From Cordilura impudica (taxonomy: Eukaryota; Arthropoda; Insecta; Diptera; Scathophagidae), in contig OY821521.1 of NCBI GenBank assembly GCA_963682025.1, positions 56,617,908-56,681,907 of the forward strand: a DNA stretch of 64,000 bases, read 5' to 3'. This document shows positions 34,517-46,149 of this stretch, one piece after another (the stretch's first letter is position 1; each line of letters opens with the position of its first letter). A program made the translations under genes and the position numbers. Below the pieces are notes generated by a model that had not been told where the DNA came from, searched no databases, and saw nothing but the letters and a program-made list of their open reading frames with translations.

Positions 34517-35232
34517 AGGGCGGGTCGATTTGTAGGGAGGCAAAAAAAACGCTCAAGTGACAAGGAAAATCATATTCTAGGGATCAAAATAAGAAACTCT
34601 TCCCAAGGAACCATACCTCTAAAACGAATTCTGATGTCCCGACTTTTGAGCTGTCTGTCTATCTATATGCCATGGGGCAACCCCATTCCCCCTCATGCAA
34701 TTGATCTGAAACTCGGCCCATAGTCTTGTTGTGGCTACAGATTAATTTTGGGATAGTGACGCAGAGTCACGCATAGTCACGGAATGATCTAAAAGTTATT
34801 TACCCTCATCCGATCGATCTTTTTGAATGACATAACATAGTCAAGGCGTATGATTATTATTTATTAGCAGAGTAGAAGATACGTTACACGTATGAGTGTT
34901 AATTTTAATATTAAATCAAACATATTCAGCCCAATTCTAAACAAAAAATGGTGATTTTTTGAAATATTTGTATGGGGAACCCCCAGGGAGTTCTAGAGGG
35001 TGTGCCAATGGCATGTGTGGGTCGATCTTCCAAAGTTAGTGGGGGTCGATCATACATTTGGACTCGATTGGGGCACTCTAAATGGGTCAAAGTGAGATAG
35101 ACTGACAGACAGGACAAAAGTCGGGACATCACAATTCGTTTTAGAGGTATGGTTCCTCGGGCAAAGTTTCTTATTTTGATCCCTAGAATACGATTTTCCT
35201 TGTCACTTGGGCGATTTTTAAATCGACCCGCC
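34517..35232. mobile_element. MITE with AGGGCGGGTCGATTT termini
   Basis: Left end AGGGCGGGTCGATTT and right end AAATCGACCCGCCCT are inverted. The similarity continues inward for about 135 bp (TGACAAGGAAAATC, GATCAAAATAAGAAAC, GGAACCATACCTCTAAAACG). The middle carries a partial satellite-like block (34640-34835). A tetranucleotide duplication was not convincing. Confidence 0.75.
34640..34835 (+). repeat. Partial satellite-like GTCACGCACA block
   Basis: Has CTGTCTGTCTATC, GGGGCAACCCCATTCCCCC and one and a half GTCACGCA units. It is degraded after GATCGATC. Confidence 0.7.
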
Positions 35233-35909
35233 CTTTAAACTTCTAAACTATAAACAGAATGACAGCTACAGCGTCTTGATAATTTAAGGGGAATATAGAT
35301 TGGGTCCAGACCACTGTGCAGAGAGTATATATAGGTTTGTCACTCCGTTTGTAACGCATCGAAAAATGGGAAGAATATACACTTTTGATCATTATAACAA
35401 CTCGATTTCATATAGCGAGGTCCGTCTATATGTCTGTCCGTCTGTCTGTTGAAATCACGCTGAATCACAAAATAAAACATGTGCTTGGGTAAGGTTATGA
35501 TGGTATTATTTTCCATTATTTCGAGCAAGGCGGTTTTGAAAATGGGGTAAATCGGGCGTCATTGTAGCAAGATATGTCCAAAAAGATGCAGACACCTCTA
35601 AAAATTTTTTTTAATTTAGTATGTTTGTCCAAACAATTTAGATTTAAGTTTATCAAATTGTTGCGTTTTAAAATATTTTGTTTACATTTGTTAAAAATAA
35701 TGCAATAAGTCCAATATTAATGTAGCCAAAGATTCAACACAGCCGAACACTCTTCCTTGTTTAATATTACGATGCACCGCCACTTAAAACTTTGAAAAAA
35801 CTTTGAACGCGGACCCTGAACAATCCGATTTGACAAAAAAAAAAAAAAATAACAGAGCAAATATGGGAAAAAATTTCTTTATTTCTCTACATACAATGTT
35901 TAGTTATAA
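35233..35909. other. GTCY-bearing repeat fragment and unassigned DNA
   Basis: About 35335-35470 carries TATAGGTTTGTCACTCCGTT, GTCCGTCTATATGTCTGTCC and GAAATCACG, resembling another GTCY-type repeat also seen at 58690-58815. The rest has no recognisable feature. Confidence 0.5.
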
Positions 35910-36286
35910 CTAGCAGATTCCAGCCCTCGAAATTCGAGTGCAAATTCTAGGAAATTTTATTTTTTCATTAAATAAAAACCCAAAAAATATGCTAATCAAT
36001 TATGGCCAATTCACAAATCAACACAAAAAGCAAACTCATTTTTATTGCAAACACATTAACAAATTTAATAAACACACACATAGCATTGTATAATTTTATG
36101 TATGTGTTAGTAGCAACTTTAAATGCAATTTACTCAAAATAAAAGAAAAAAATTAAAAATCTGTATATCTGCAAATCGGCTAAAAAGAAATACCTTTCAA
36201 ATAATATACGTTTGGTCAAAATCGGGATAACACGGTAGAACAAAACATCAGTCACAAGAAATCGCCTAGCCTATTAATATTATAGA
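35910..36286 (-). mobile_element. Helitron copy, best preserved
   Basis: On the minus strand it starts TCTATAATATTAATAGGC after A and ends with hairpin GCACTCGAATTTCGAGGGC, TGGAATCTG and CTAG before T. It is 377 bp with both termini intact and no coding capacity. It serves as the reference copy for the family in this window. Confidence 0.85.
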
Positions 36287-36659
36287 TGTGACTGGTCGGA
36301 CAAAAGATATTTATTTTAATATATTTGGAGTAATGTAACAAAGGAAGCCTTTGGACTTTGCGTGAGGCCATAAGTTATTCATGTGATTAGTGGAACAAAA
36401 AGTGAACATCATCGGAGCAGTAGGCGTGGCACTGCCCCTACAAAATAAATAAATAACATAATATAACTAGAGTACTATTAAAGGGGAAAGCCTCGTGAAT
36501 TTGCACCAGCCCATCAGATATCATTGTGAGTAGTCTGATAAAATTTGAGCGGGATGGGATTAGTGGGCATGACATCTCCTATACAAGAAAAGTACTATTG
36601 AAGCGACAGTTTTAATACTTTTGATAAGTACATTAATTGCCAATGTGGGTAGACGTGGA
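36287..36659. other. Intronic DNA, no recognisable feature
   Basis: No recognisable repeat or reading frame. Confidence 0.5.
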
Positions 36660-36830
36660 AAATATTGGCGGAATTCCCGAATTCAAAAATCGTCGAAATC
36701 AATAATCGCCACCACCGAGAATCGCGAAACAAAACAAAAACCACCAAAACCAAAAATCAAAATCTAAAATCGCCAAAAGCAAAAATCGCTTAAACAAAAA
36801 ATCGCAAAAATAAAAAATTGCCGAATGATA
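36660..36830. repeat. AAAAATCGC low-complexity tandem repeat
   Basis: Irregular repeats of AAAAATCGCC and CAAAAATC words with variable spacing of about 14-18 bp. Non-coding. Confidence 0.7.
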
Positions 36831-36889
36831 TTCTAAATTAAAGTCCAAGCGTTAAGTGTTAATTAATTTGAAAAAGCCATATGCTTCTC

Positions 36890-38480
36890 ATGGGTATATA
36901 TTTGGGTGACAGCGGTTCGTATGAAAAAAATTTTTTGGTCGAATTTTGAGGTGTGCGGATCGGATTATTGCGACACTGGATCTAAAACTTCAGAGCGCAA
37001 AATTTTAGCCAAATCGGACAATTATGCATTTATATGTAAAAATTAACAAAAAAAATAATTTTTCACACAAAAATTTCAATTAAATTAGTTAATAAGCCAT
37101 AATATAGAGTAAGTTATTTTTCTAATAAAATAACAAAATCTATTATCGGTTGAAAAACAGCCAAGTTATATCAAGTTCCCCAGGCAATAAATGCGCCGCA
37201 GACCACTTGATTAAGAAAATTGAGCTCACATTTTTAAAGACATTGAAATAATTTACAACAAAAATATTTTTGAATTCTCCTGATCCCAAAATGATCTTAT
37301 GTAAAGTATTTTGCATCTCGTCTATTGCTATGCCGTTCTAAATTAATGTCAAAACGGTTCGTATTTTTTACCACTATGTATTTCAAAATCCCCAATTTTA
37401 CTTTTTCAAAAATTTTGTTCAATAAATTTACCGAAATCAACGATTGGACTTTAATGTCTTATTAATAAAATATATGTGATTAAAACTGGCAAATATTGTG
37501 GGTAGCCTGCTCTTAATTTGGCGAGGGCAGCGTTTTTGTTTCAGCGGATTTGAAGGACAAATATATATTATTTCGATATTTTGTTTTAAAAAAATGTAAT
37601 TCTCCTTAAATATGACTTTTGACCTTAAAGAGAGACAGTTTATAGTGTTTCAATTTAACCTTAATTTACAAGATTGAGAACATGTATCAAGTAGTATAAT
37701 ATTTTGATGAAAGATATTTGAAATATAAAAACATCAAAAAGATGTAGCCTAAAAGTTGAAAAAGTATTAAAAATCACGTTGTCCTTCAAATCCGCTAAAT
37801 AAAAACGCTGCCCTCGCCAAATTAAGAACAGGATACCTACAATATTTGCCAATTTCAATCACATATATATTGTTAATAAGATCTTAAAGTCTAATCGTTG
37901 ATTTCGGTAAATTTATTGAAAAATTTTTTGAAAAAGTAAAATTGGAGATTTTGAAATAGTGCTAAAAAAAATACGAACCGTTTTGACATTAATTTAGATC
38001 GGCATAACAATAGACGAGATGCAAAATACATTCAATAAGATCATGTTGGGATCAGAAGAATGCAAAAATGTTGTTGTTGTAATTTATTTCAATGACTTTA
38101 AAAATGTGAGCTCGATTTTCTTAATCAAGTAGTTTCCGGCGCATTAATTACCTGGGGAACTTGATATAACTTGGCTGTTTTTCAACCGATAATAGATTTT
38201 GCTATTTTATTAGAAAGGTAATTTACTCCAGATTATGGTTTATTAATTAATTTAATTGAAACGCAATTAGTAATATCAAAATTTTTTTGAAAAATTATTT
38301 TTTTTTTTTATAGTTTTTACATATAAATGCATATTTGAATTTTGAACTCAATGCGCGTCCAGAAAGCATTGTCCGATTTGGCTCAAATTGTGCGCACAAA
38401 AGTTTTAGATCCAGTGTCACGATAATCTACCCGCACGTCTTGAAATTCAGAAAAAAAAATGGCTGTCACCCTTGTATATA
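36890..38480. repeat. 1.6 kb foldback element FB1
   Basis: Left arm 36890-37562 and right arm 37782-38480 are inverted copies, with a spacer of about 220 bp. The ends read TATATTTGGGTGACAGC and GGCTGTCACCCTTGTATATA. Shared inner text includes AACGGTTCGTATTTTTT and GGCGAGGGCAGCG. Half of another copy is at 1141-1411 plus 3573-4190. No gene inside. Confidence 0.85.
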
Positions 38481-39091
38481 TGTTGCTTGCTCCAGATTAG
38501 GACACCGAAAAATTTTCTAATTTTTGCACTGAATGAAAAACTAAAAATATTGTATAACAGCAAGCAATTAAATAAAAAAAAAAAAAAATAAATCAAATAA
38601 AATGTTTTAATTGCACAACGCAAACTTCGTAGAAAAAATTGGTTATGAAAACATACATGTCAATAAGTCTCGGTAAGTCGTTGCGAAGCACGACAGGGCA
38701 TAGTTGTTTACAATAAAATATTTCAAAATTAGTTTTAATTAAACTTCACAGAAGTTGAAATGGAAAAAAAAAAATAAATTGCAGTCTTCATTTACAAAAC
38801 TTTCAAACAAGAAAAAATAACTTTTAGTCCATAAAAAATGTATTTATGAATAACAGAAATTAATTGCTGCCTTGCAATCGCAGAACTTGTTTGAAATAAT
38901 ATTTGTCTGGATAAAAATATTTTTCGTTAGTTAAAGAAACAGTTCTTATACTTATACTTAATATAAAAAGACATTCGACATAGGTTTTTCCAAATAAAAT
39001 TAACTGCTGCTTTCCATTCGCATATCTTATTTATCAGAAATTTTGTTATTCAGCGATACACAGTAGGCAGTGATTTTTTAAATAGTTGGTT
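38481..39091. other. Intronic DNA, no recognisable feature
   Basis: AT-rich. Nothing recognised. Confidence 0.5.
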
Positions 39092-39906
39092 TTTATACCC
39101 TATACCACTATGTGGTTTGGGTATAATGACTTTGTGCTGCTGTTTGTAACAACCAAAAATATTTGACCTAGACCCATCTTTAATTATACCGATCGAATCA
39201 GAATCACTTTCTGAGTTGATTTAACAATGTCCGTCCGTCCGTCCGTCCGTCCGTCCGTCCGTCCGTCCGTCCGTCCGTCCGTCTGTGTGTCCATGTAAAG
39301 CTTGTAATCAAACTGCAGGTCGCAAATATGAATATATTTTGATGAAATTTTGTATGTAAGCTTTTTTCGGCCATGGGATGAACGCTATTGAAATTGGTGA
39401 GAATCGGTCCATGTTCAGACCTAGCCCCCATACAAATTAGCCATATGAAATCGACATAAATTGCCATAAGATCCAAATTGTCATATAGATCTTACTCAAA
39501 TTGGGTTTGTATGCATTCATTACATCCACTAATGAGTAGTCCAAAAATGATCCCTTTGACCCCATATAGAGCTGCTTCCCGATCTTCACTTAAATCTATT
39601 AAAGAACAAAAATATTGCACTGATTCTTCTCAAATTTTGTTTGTACATATTTTTGCAAAATACAAGAGACTTTACCAAACATGATCAGGATCGGTCCATT
39701 TTTGGACCTAGTCCCTTTATAGATATAGCATCCGATATGAACTTTTTCATATCTGCAACCAAAAAAATTAATAAAAATCCCACTCAAATTTGGTTTTTGC
39801 TTATTTTCAATGTCCAGTTAGTTGGGCCTAAGAGATAGGGTTTCTAATCGCATGGTATAGGGTATCGTATAGTCGGTCTAGACCGACTATAATGTTCTTA
39901 CTTGTT
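39092..39906 (-). repeat. DINE-1/mini-me-like repeat with longest GTCC tract
   Basis: Full-length inverted copy. The GTCC run at about 39229-39282 has around 13 units, the longest in the window. The 5' palindrome lies at about 39868-39890. Confidence 0.85.
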
Positions 39907-40104
39907 TTAAATGTAAAATGAAAATACTGTAATAAGTATAGAATTTCAAATAGGAAGGAATTATTTTTGTTATCAGATGGAAGAAAAATTAGTCTTTACA
40001 TACATAATGACATACGACTTTAAATTATTATGCGATTGCGATAGACCTTATGGGTATCACTGGTATCGTGTATAAAAATCATCGTATTTGCCCAAGAAGA
40101 AAGT

Positions 40105-40405
40105 GAATTTTCATAAAGACAGTGCACTGGTATACACGTGTGTGGTTGCCGTGGCAAAATTCAATGAATTGGTCTTTAAAGTGCTACCACCATGTTCTCC
40201 GAAGTAAGTCCGTAGTAACTGGTTTCTATTTTCTAACCTAAAGAAATGGCTATACTGAAAAAGATTCACCTCCAAGGATGAAATCGTGATAACAAATGGC
40301 CATTTTGAGGACCTTCAGAAATCATTATTTGGAAGGGTTAAATAAAATTGAGGAAAACTTGCAAAAAGTATTTTAAGCTGGAAGAAGAGACCACATTTTT
40401 CTTGG
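40105..40405 (+). pseudogene. Mariner transposase C-terminal fragment
   Basis: Broken frames read KKKVNFHKDSALVYTCVV, AKFNELVFKVLPPCS and then SNWFLFSNLKKWL and RFTSKDE. This matches the mariner segment from the second catalytic aspartate (FHqDnA) through the third (SPDLAPSDYFLF, here altered) to the C-terminus. The N-terminal half and both terminal repeats are missing. Same lineage as the element at 49707-50492. Confidence 0.7.
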
Positions 40406-40622
40406 CCAAAAAAACACTCTTTCACTTTTTAAATAGAACTTTTTGGGGAGTCAAAAATGTATAAAAATTAAATTATTTATTGTTTGTTAGATTTATCGTC
40501 ATTTTTCAGACATATTGCAATTACTACTGTAATTAATATGCAATTTTAATTTTGTTTAAATGGTGCGTGGTAAAGAAGAAGAAAGCATATATTTCAAAAA
40601 TTCATAACTGCACTGTATTCTT

Positions 40623-40663
40623 AATCGGACCGGTTTCTGGCATTTCAGCCTTCATCAGCGATT
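40623..40663 (-). ncRNA. Hammerhead-ribozyme-like motif, copy 2
   Basis: Same 41-nt layout as 27887-27927 on the minus strand, with loop II TGAAAT. All core positions (CTGATGA, GAA, GTC) are kept. Confidence 0.5.
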
Positions 40664-40784
40664 TATTGAACATTGTGATAATTGTTATGTTTTAATTGAA
40701 TAGATTGTTTCTATATGAAAATTTTTTCTACTTAGGGCCCTAATCTATTCAATTAAAACATAACAATTATTACAATGTTCAATA

Positions 40785-40825
40785 AATCGCTGATGAAGGC
40801 TGAAATGCCAGAAACCGGTCCGATT
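40785..40825 (+). ncRNA. Hammerhead-ribozyme-like motif, copy 3
   Basis: Plus-strand mirror of copy 2: AATCG, CTGATGA, AGGC-TGAAAT-GCCA, GAAAC-CG-GTC, CGATT. The helix I complement is exact for five pairs. Confidence 0.5.
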
Positions 40826-41039
40826 AAGAATACAGTGCAGTTATGAATTTTTGAAAAATATGCTTTCTTCTTCTTTACCACGCGCCATTTAAACAAAATT
40901 AAAATTGCATATTAATTACAGTAGTAATTGCAATATGTCTGAAAAATGACGATAAATCTAACAAACAAAAAATTTCTTCGCTTCAAAGCGTCATCTCAAA
41001 TATATGTAAAGGTGCATATGTAGGTATGTACAAAAACCG

Positions 41040-41510
41040 TACATCACATATGACAACTCTTACGAAAACTGAGAATAGTGGAAATTAGAAGTATAAATGC
41101 AAAAAATATTCAAAAATTCAAAAATAACGATTGTTTGTTTGGACAGAGTTGTATCTTCTGAAATTAATACAAAGTAAAGCTGTATGGTACGAAAACTGAA
41201 ACTAACCACACTGCTTGTAGGCCTGACTTTAGGTGAGTGTGTTAAAGCGCTGACCAAAAAGTGCAAGTACGAGTGTATGTGAAGGTTCATGGTTCAAAAC
41301 CTCACGGCCGCCCTAAGTAGAAAAAAATTTTCATATAGAAACAATCTATTCAATTAAAACATAACAATTATCACAATGTTCAATAAGTCGCTGATGAAGG
41401 CTGAAATGCCAGAAACCGGTCCGATTAAGAATACAGTGCAGTTATGAATTTTTGAAATATATGCTTTCTTCTTCTTTACCACGCACCATTTAAACTAAAT
41501 TATTTATTAT
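41040..41510 (+). repeat. PL1 Penelope-type repeat, longest single copy
   Basis: Contains TTGTATCTTCTGAAATTAAT, the AGCGCTGACCAAAAAGTGCA block, CCTCACGGCCGCCCTAAGTAG, the hammerhead-like motif and a CTTCTTCTTTACCACGC end. No reading frame. Confidence 0.6.
41386..41426 (+). ncRNA. Hammerhead-ribozyme-like motif, copy 4
   Basis: As copy 3, but helix I reads AGTCG against CGATT, so one A-U pair is replaced by a G-U wobble and pairing is kept. The core is unchanged. Confidence 0.5.
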
Positions 41511-41621
41511 TTTTTATGTGTTAATAAAACTAGCTTAGTTAATTTTAAAAATAGAATATAATTGTATGCCATTTTAATTTTTTTTAAGTAATTTAATCAC
41601 ACATAAATTTTTGTAATAAGT

Positions 41622-41900
41622 AAGAAAATTATAGTCGGTCTGCCCCGATTATATGATACCCCATACAGCAAATTTTAGCGGCATTGTTATTATTTGATAC
41701 CATATCGGCTGCATTATTTATATGGGGCCTAAGTCGAAAAATGGAGCAATCCTGACCATATTTGGTAAAGTCACTTATTTTTTGCAAAAACATAAGCGAG
41801 CCAAATTTGAGAAAAATCTGTGAAATTTTTTTTTTTTGATAGATTTAAGTGAAGATAGGATATATGGGCGCTATAACTAAGAATTGTCCTACACGGTTCA
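41622..41900 (+). repeat. DINE-like 5' fragment
   Basis: Starts AAGTAAGAAAATTATAGTCGGTCTG, with the palindrome damaged. It covers the first third of the family and stops near TGTCCTACACGG. Confidence 0.7.
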
Positions 41901-42164
41901 TTGAGATATTGCAAAAATCCAATTTACATTACCATTTTCGACCATTGTTTAATAATAAAAAAATATACGCTTATTCGGAAATACCTCACATTAAGAATTT
42001 TATGGTTGTTTCCGTTATTTTTATGTGTAAACATCTATACGCACAGGGGGGTAAATTTCTATTTCAAAATACAATCATAAAAATAGCGTAACATGTGAGC
42101 AGTAAGACAAAATCGGTGTGAATTATGATTGTATTGGTGATAAAAATATGATATGTAATAACCT

Positions 42165-43704
42165 GTTTGAAAATGAAAAATAAAAAATAAAAAATGGAAA
42201 ATAAAAAATTAAAAATTAAAATCGGAAAATGAAAAATAAAAATGCAAAATAAAAAATTAAAAATGAAAAATAAAAAGTGAAAAATAAAAAATTTAAAAAT
42301 GAAAAATGTAAAACGCAAAACGAAAAACGAAAAATGAAAAATGAAAACTAAAAAATGAAAAATGTAAAATAAAAAATAAAAAAGAATAATGAAAAATGAA
42401 AAATAAAAAATAAAAACTGAAAAATAAAAAAAGAAAAATAAAAAGTGAAAAATAAAATTATTATTAAAATAAAAAAATAGAAAATTAAAAATTAAAAACG
42501 AAAAATTTTAAGTGAAAAATGAAAAATATTAAGAAAAATTAAAAATGAAAATTCAAAATTAAAACACGGAAAATGAAAAATAAAAAATTAAAAATGAAAA
42601 ATGAAAAACAAGTAATAAAAATTGAAAAATGAAAAATGAAAATTAGAAAATAAAAAGCGAAAAATTTAAAATGAAAAATTAATAATGAAAAATAAAAAAT
42701 GAAAAAAAAAACAAAAAATTAAAATTTAAAAATAAAAAATGAAAATGAAAAATTAAAAATGAAAAATGAGAAATGAAAAATAAAAAATGGAAAAAATGGA
42801 AATATAAAAAATTGAAAATAAAAAACGAAAAACTAAAAATGAAAAATGAAAAATATAAAATAAAAAATGAAGAATTAAAAATGAAAATTTAAAAATAACA
42901 AACGAAAAATTAAAAATGAAAAATGAAAAACAAATAATGAATATGAAAAATTAAATATGAAAAATGAAAAATAAAATATTAAAAAAGAAAAATAAAAAAT
43001 GTAAAATGGGAAATAAAAAATGAAAAATAAAAAATGAAAAATAAAAAATAAAAAATGTAAAAAAATAAATAATGATAAATAAAAAGTGAAAAATAAAATT
43101 ATTATTAAAATAAAAAAATAGAAAATTAAAAATTAAAAACGAAAAATTTTAAATGAAAAATATTAAGAAAAATGAAAAATGAAAATTCAAAAGTAAAACA
43201 CGAAAAATGAAAAATAAAAAAATAAAAATAAAAAATGAAAAACAAATAATAAAAATTGAAAAATGAAAATTAGAAAATAAAAAGCGAAAAATTAAAAATT
43301 AAAAATGAAAAAAGAAAAACAAAAAATTAAAATTTAAAAATAAAAATTGAAAAATGAAATATGAAAAAGAAAAATTAAAAATGAGAAATGAAAAATAAAA
43401 AATGGAAAAATGAAAAGTTGAAAATGAAAAACGAAAAACTAAAAATGAAAAATGAAAAATATAAAATAAAAAATAAAGAATTAAAAATGAAAATTTAAAA
43501 ATAAAAAACGAAAAATTAAAAATGAAAAACAAATAATGAATATGAAAAATAAAATATGAAAAATGAAAAATAAAAAATTAAGAAAGAAAAATAAAAAATG
43601 TAAAATGGAAAAAAAAATTAAAAATAAAAAATGAAAAATTAAAAACGAAAAATTAAAAACTAAAAATGAAATTTGAAAAATAAAAAACCAAAAATGAAAA
43701 ATAA
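42165..43704. repeat. A-rich AAAAATGAAAAATAA array, left part
   Basis: About 1.5 kb of irregular GAAAAATAAAAA and GAAAAATTAAAA words. One longer stretch (about 42420-42680) is repeated at about 43080-43300. Minus-strand frames give strings of F, I and L and are not genes. Interrupted at 43706 by a DINE-like element. Confidence 0.9.
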
Positions 43705-43705
43705 A

Positions 43706-44486
43706 CAAGTAAGAAAATTATAGTCGGTCTAGACCGACTATACGATACCCTATACCATGCGTTTAGAAACCCTATCTCTTAGGCCCAACTAACTGGACAT
43801 GGAAAATAAGCAAAAACCAAACTTGAATGGGATTTTTATTAATTTTTTTGGCTGCATATATGAAAAAGTTCATATCGGATGCAATATCTATATAGGGACT
43901 AGGTCCAAAAATGGACCGATCCTGATCATGTTTGGTAAAGTCTCTTGTATTTTGCAAAAATATATGCAAACAAAATTTGAGAAGAATCAGTGCAATATTT
44001 TTGTTTTTTAATAGAATTAAGTGAAGATCGGGAAGCAGCTTTATATTGGGTCAAAGGGATCATTTTTGCACTACTCATTAATGGATGTGATGAACGCATA
44101 CAAACCCAATTTGAGTAAGATCTATATGACAATTTGGATCTTATGGCAATTTATGCCGATTTCATATGGGTAATTTATATGGGGGCTAGGTCTGAACATG
44201 GACCGATTCTCACCAATTTCAATAGCGTTCATCCCATGGTCGATAAAAGCTTATGTACCAAATTTCATCAAAATACATTCATATTTGTGACCTGCAGTTT
44301 GATTACAAGCTTTACATGGACACACAGACGGACGGACGGACGGACGGACATTGTTAAATCAACTCATAAAGTGATTCTGATTCGATCGGTATAATTAAAG
44401 ATGGGTCTAGGTCAAATATTTTTGGTTGTTACAAACAGCAGCACAAAGTCATTATACCCAAACCACATAGTGGTATAGGGTATAAA
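43706..44486 (+). repeat. DINE-1/mini-me-like repeat inside A-rich array
   Basis: Full-length and well preserved, from AAGTAAGAAAATTATAG and the 22-bp palindrome to GTGGTATAGGGTATAAA. The GGAC run at about 44329-44349 is short. The array continues immediately on both sides, so insertion is later than the array. Confidence 0.9.
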
Positions 44487-44872
44487 AAATGGAAAAAATG
44501 GAAAAATAAAAAATGGAAAATGAAAAATGAAAAATTAAAAATGAAAAATAAAAAATGAAAAATAAAAAAGAAATAAAGAATGAGAAATAAAGAATGAAAA
44601 TAAAAAAATGAAAAATTAAAAATGAAAAATTTAAAATGAAAAATGAAAAATGAAAAATGAAAAATAAAAAATAAAAATTGAAAAATAAAAAATAAAAAAC
44701 GAAAAATGAAAATGAAAATTAAAAACAAATAATGAAAATGAAAAATAAAAAATGAAAAACGAAATGCGAAAAATAAAAAATGAAAAACGAAAAATCAAAA
44801 ATGAAAATTTAGAAATAAAAAATGAAAAATGAAAAACGAAAAATAAAAAATAAAAAACGAGAAACTAAAAAT
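44487..44872. repeat. A-rich array, right part
   Basis: Same words as 42165-43704. Ends at about 44872. Confidence 0.9.
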
Positions 44873-46149
44873 TAATCGGTTGAAACAATAAATAATAAAT
44901 ATGTTTATATTAGCAGAGCCCCTGCAGTTAATTGCTACAAATGATACATAGATGACGCTTTCTGTTTGATTTTAAAAAAGAGCAGGACTCTCGTGATGTT
45001 TTTCAGGACCAGGTGTTCCACTGTCACATAAAGTATGCAATGTGCTGGGATACCTTTTTAGTGCTTTTCGTGTTCTTTTTATAAGATCCTAATATTTTTA
45101 CACCAGCCTGAGTTTTAGGCGGTTAGGTGGATTTGCCCTCCTTATACAAAAACTACATTATTATTGGTATACCATTCAAGAGTCTTATCGCCATAATGAT
45201 TTGTTGTCAAATTGCCCAAAAAATATGTAGACACCCTGTGTTGTTTCAAGACAGGCAGCAAGCATTTCTGCAGTCACTTTTTTATATAAATTTCAATGCT
45301 AATCGAACCTAATGTCACGAATATTTAGCTTCTGAAAATGGTTTGTCATGCAAGGAATGGCTTAGAGAATTTGGTTTACTTCTTGTTTTCAACTGTTGAT
45401 CAGCCACAATAAAATCTTGTACCGGGAATTGCATAAATTTGAACTTAAAATTATTGCCCGGTTTTTGGTATCTAAGCTAGTTCTTTACTGCATTTCGATA
45501 TGTAATTTTCTATATCTCAATACACCGCTCAAATGAGCAAATGCAGCCGGAAATCAATTTGTTTTGTTTTAGCAATGACTTGTATACTTATGGCTCAAGT
45601 TTTTTTTTTATACTTTTTAGGGATTTTTGAAACATTGTGATGCTGAACTTTTATATATTTTTGTTTTAAAAATTACTGATTTAAAATAAATTTTTATAAT
45701 TATTTGGATATCTGACATAAAAAAAAAATATTATTTTTTATTTTTTTATTATTGATATAAACTTCAAAACGTTTAATTAAATAATAAATGATCTCAAATG
45801 TACAAATGCATAGGTTTTTCTTTTTTAAATTAACAAAAATAATTCTTTTTTTTACAAATATATGACAAGCTCTTTTATTTTCATTATACTGTTGTGGGTT
45901 TTTTCCTAGGAAAACGTTGACATCTTTGTGTGTACCATACTTTTAAATTACCATTTATAGTCGCTTATTCAAATTCTGGCCCTTCTGCCAACTAGGTTGA
46001 CCATTATTGTGGCTCAGTTGTTTACAAATTAAATGTAAAATTTTTTTCATTAAATGACCCTTGAGTGTAACAACTGCTGCCGTACGCAGTAACTCTTTTA
46101 GTAGACCAAAAGCAAAGTGTGATATATAATATGTATGTATGTTAGTGTG
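44873..46149. other. Intronic DNA, no recognisable feature
   Basis: Slightly less AT-rich between 44930 and 45560. Broken frames there give no family I recognise, and an old element fragment cannot be excluded. The rest is A/T runs. Confidence 0.45.

Larger units (their letters stand above)
40475..40970. repeat. Palindromic Penelope-type repeat pair
   Basis: Arms 40475-40730 and 40740-40970 are inverted copies meeting at TTAGGGCCCTAA. Each arm holds one hammerhead-like motif and the ends share CAATTACTACTGTAATTAA-type text. A third copy in + orientation follows at 41040-41510. Confidence 0.8.

Noticed and set aside
42064..44728. Several minus-strand frames rich in F, I and L that look like membrane proteins
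   Set aside because: They are translations of the A-rich array and have no conserved start or pattern beyond the repeat words.
44930..45560. Less AT-rich stretch that might hide an old transposase
   Set aside because: Broken translations showed no family motif that I could defend.
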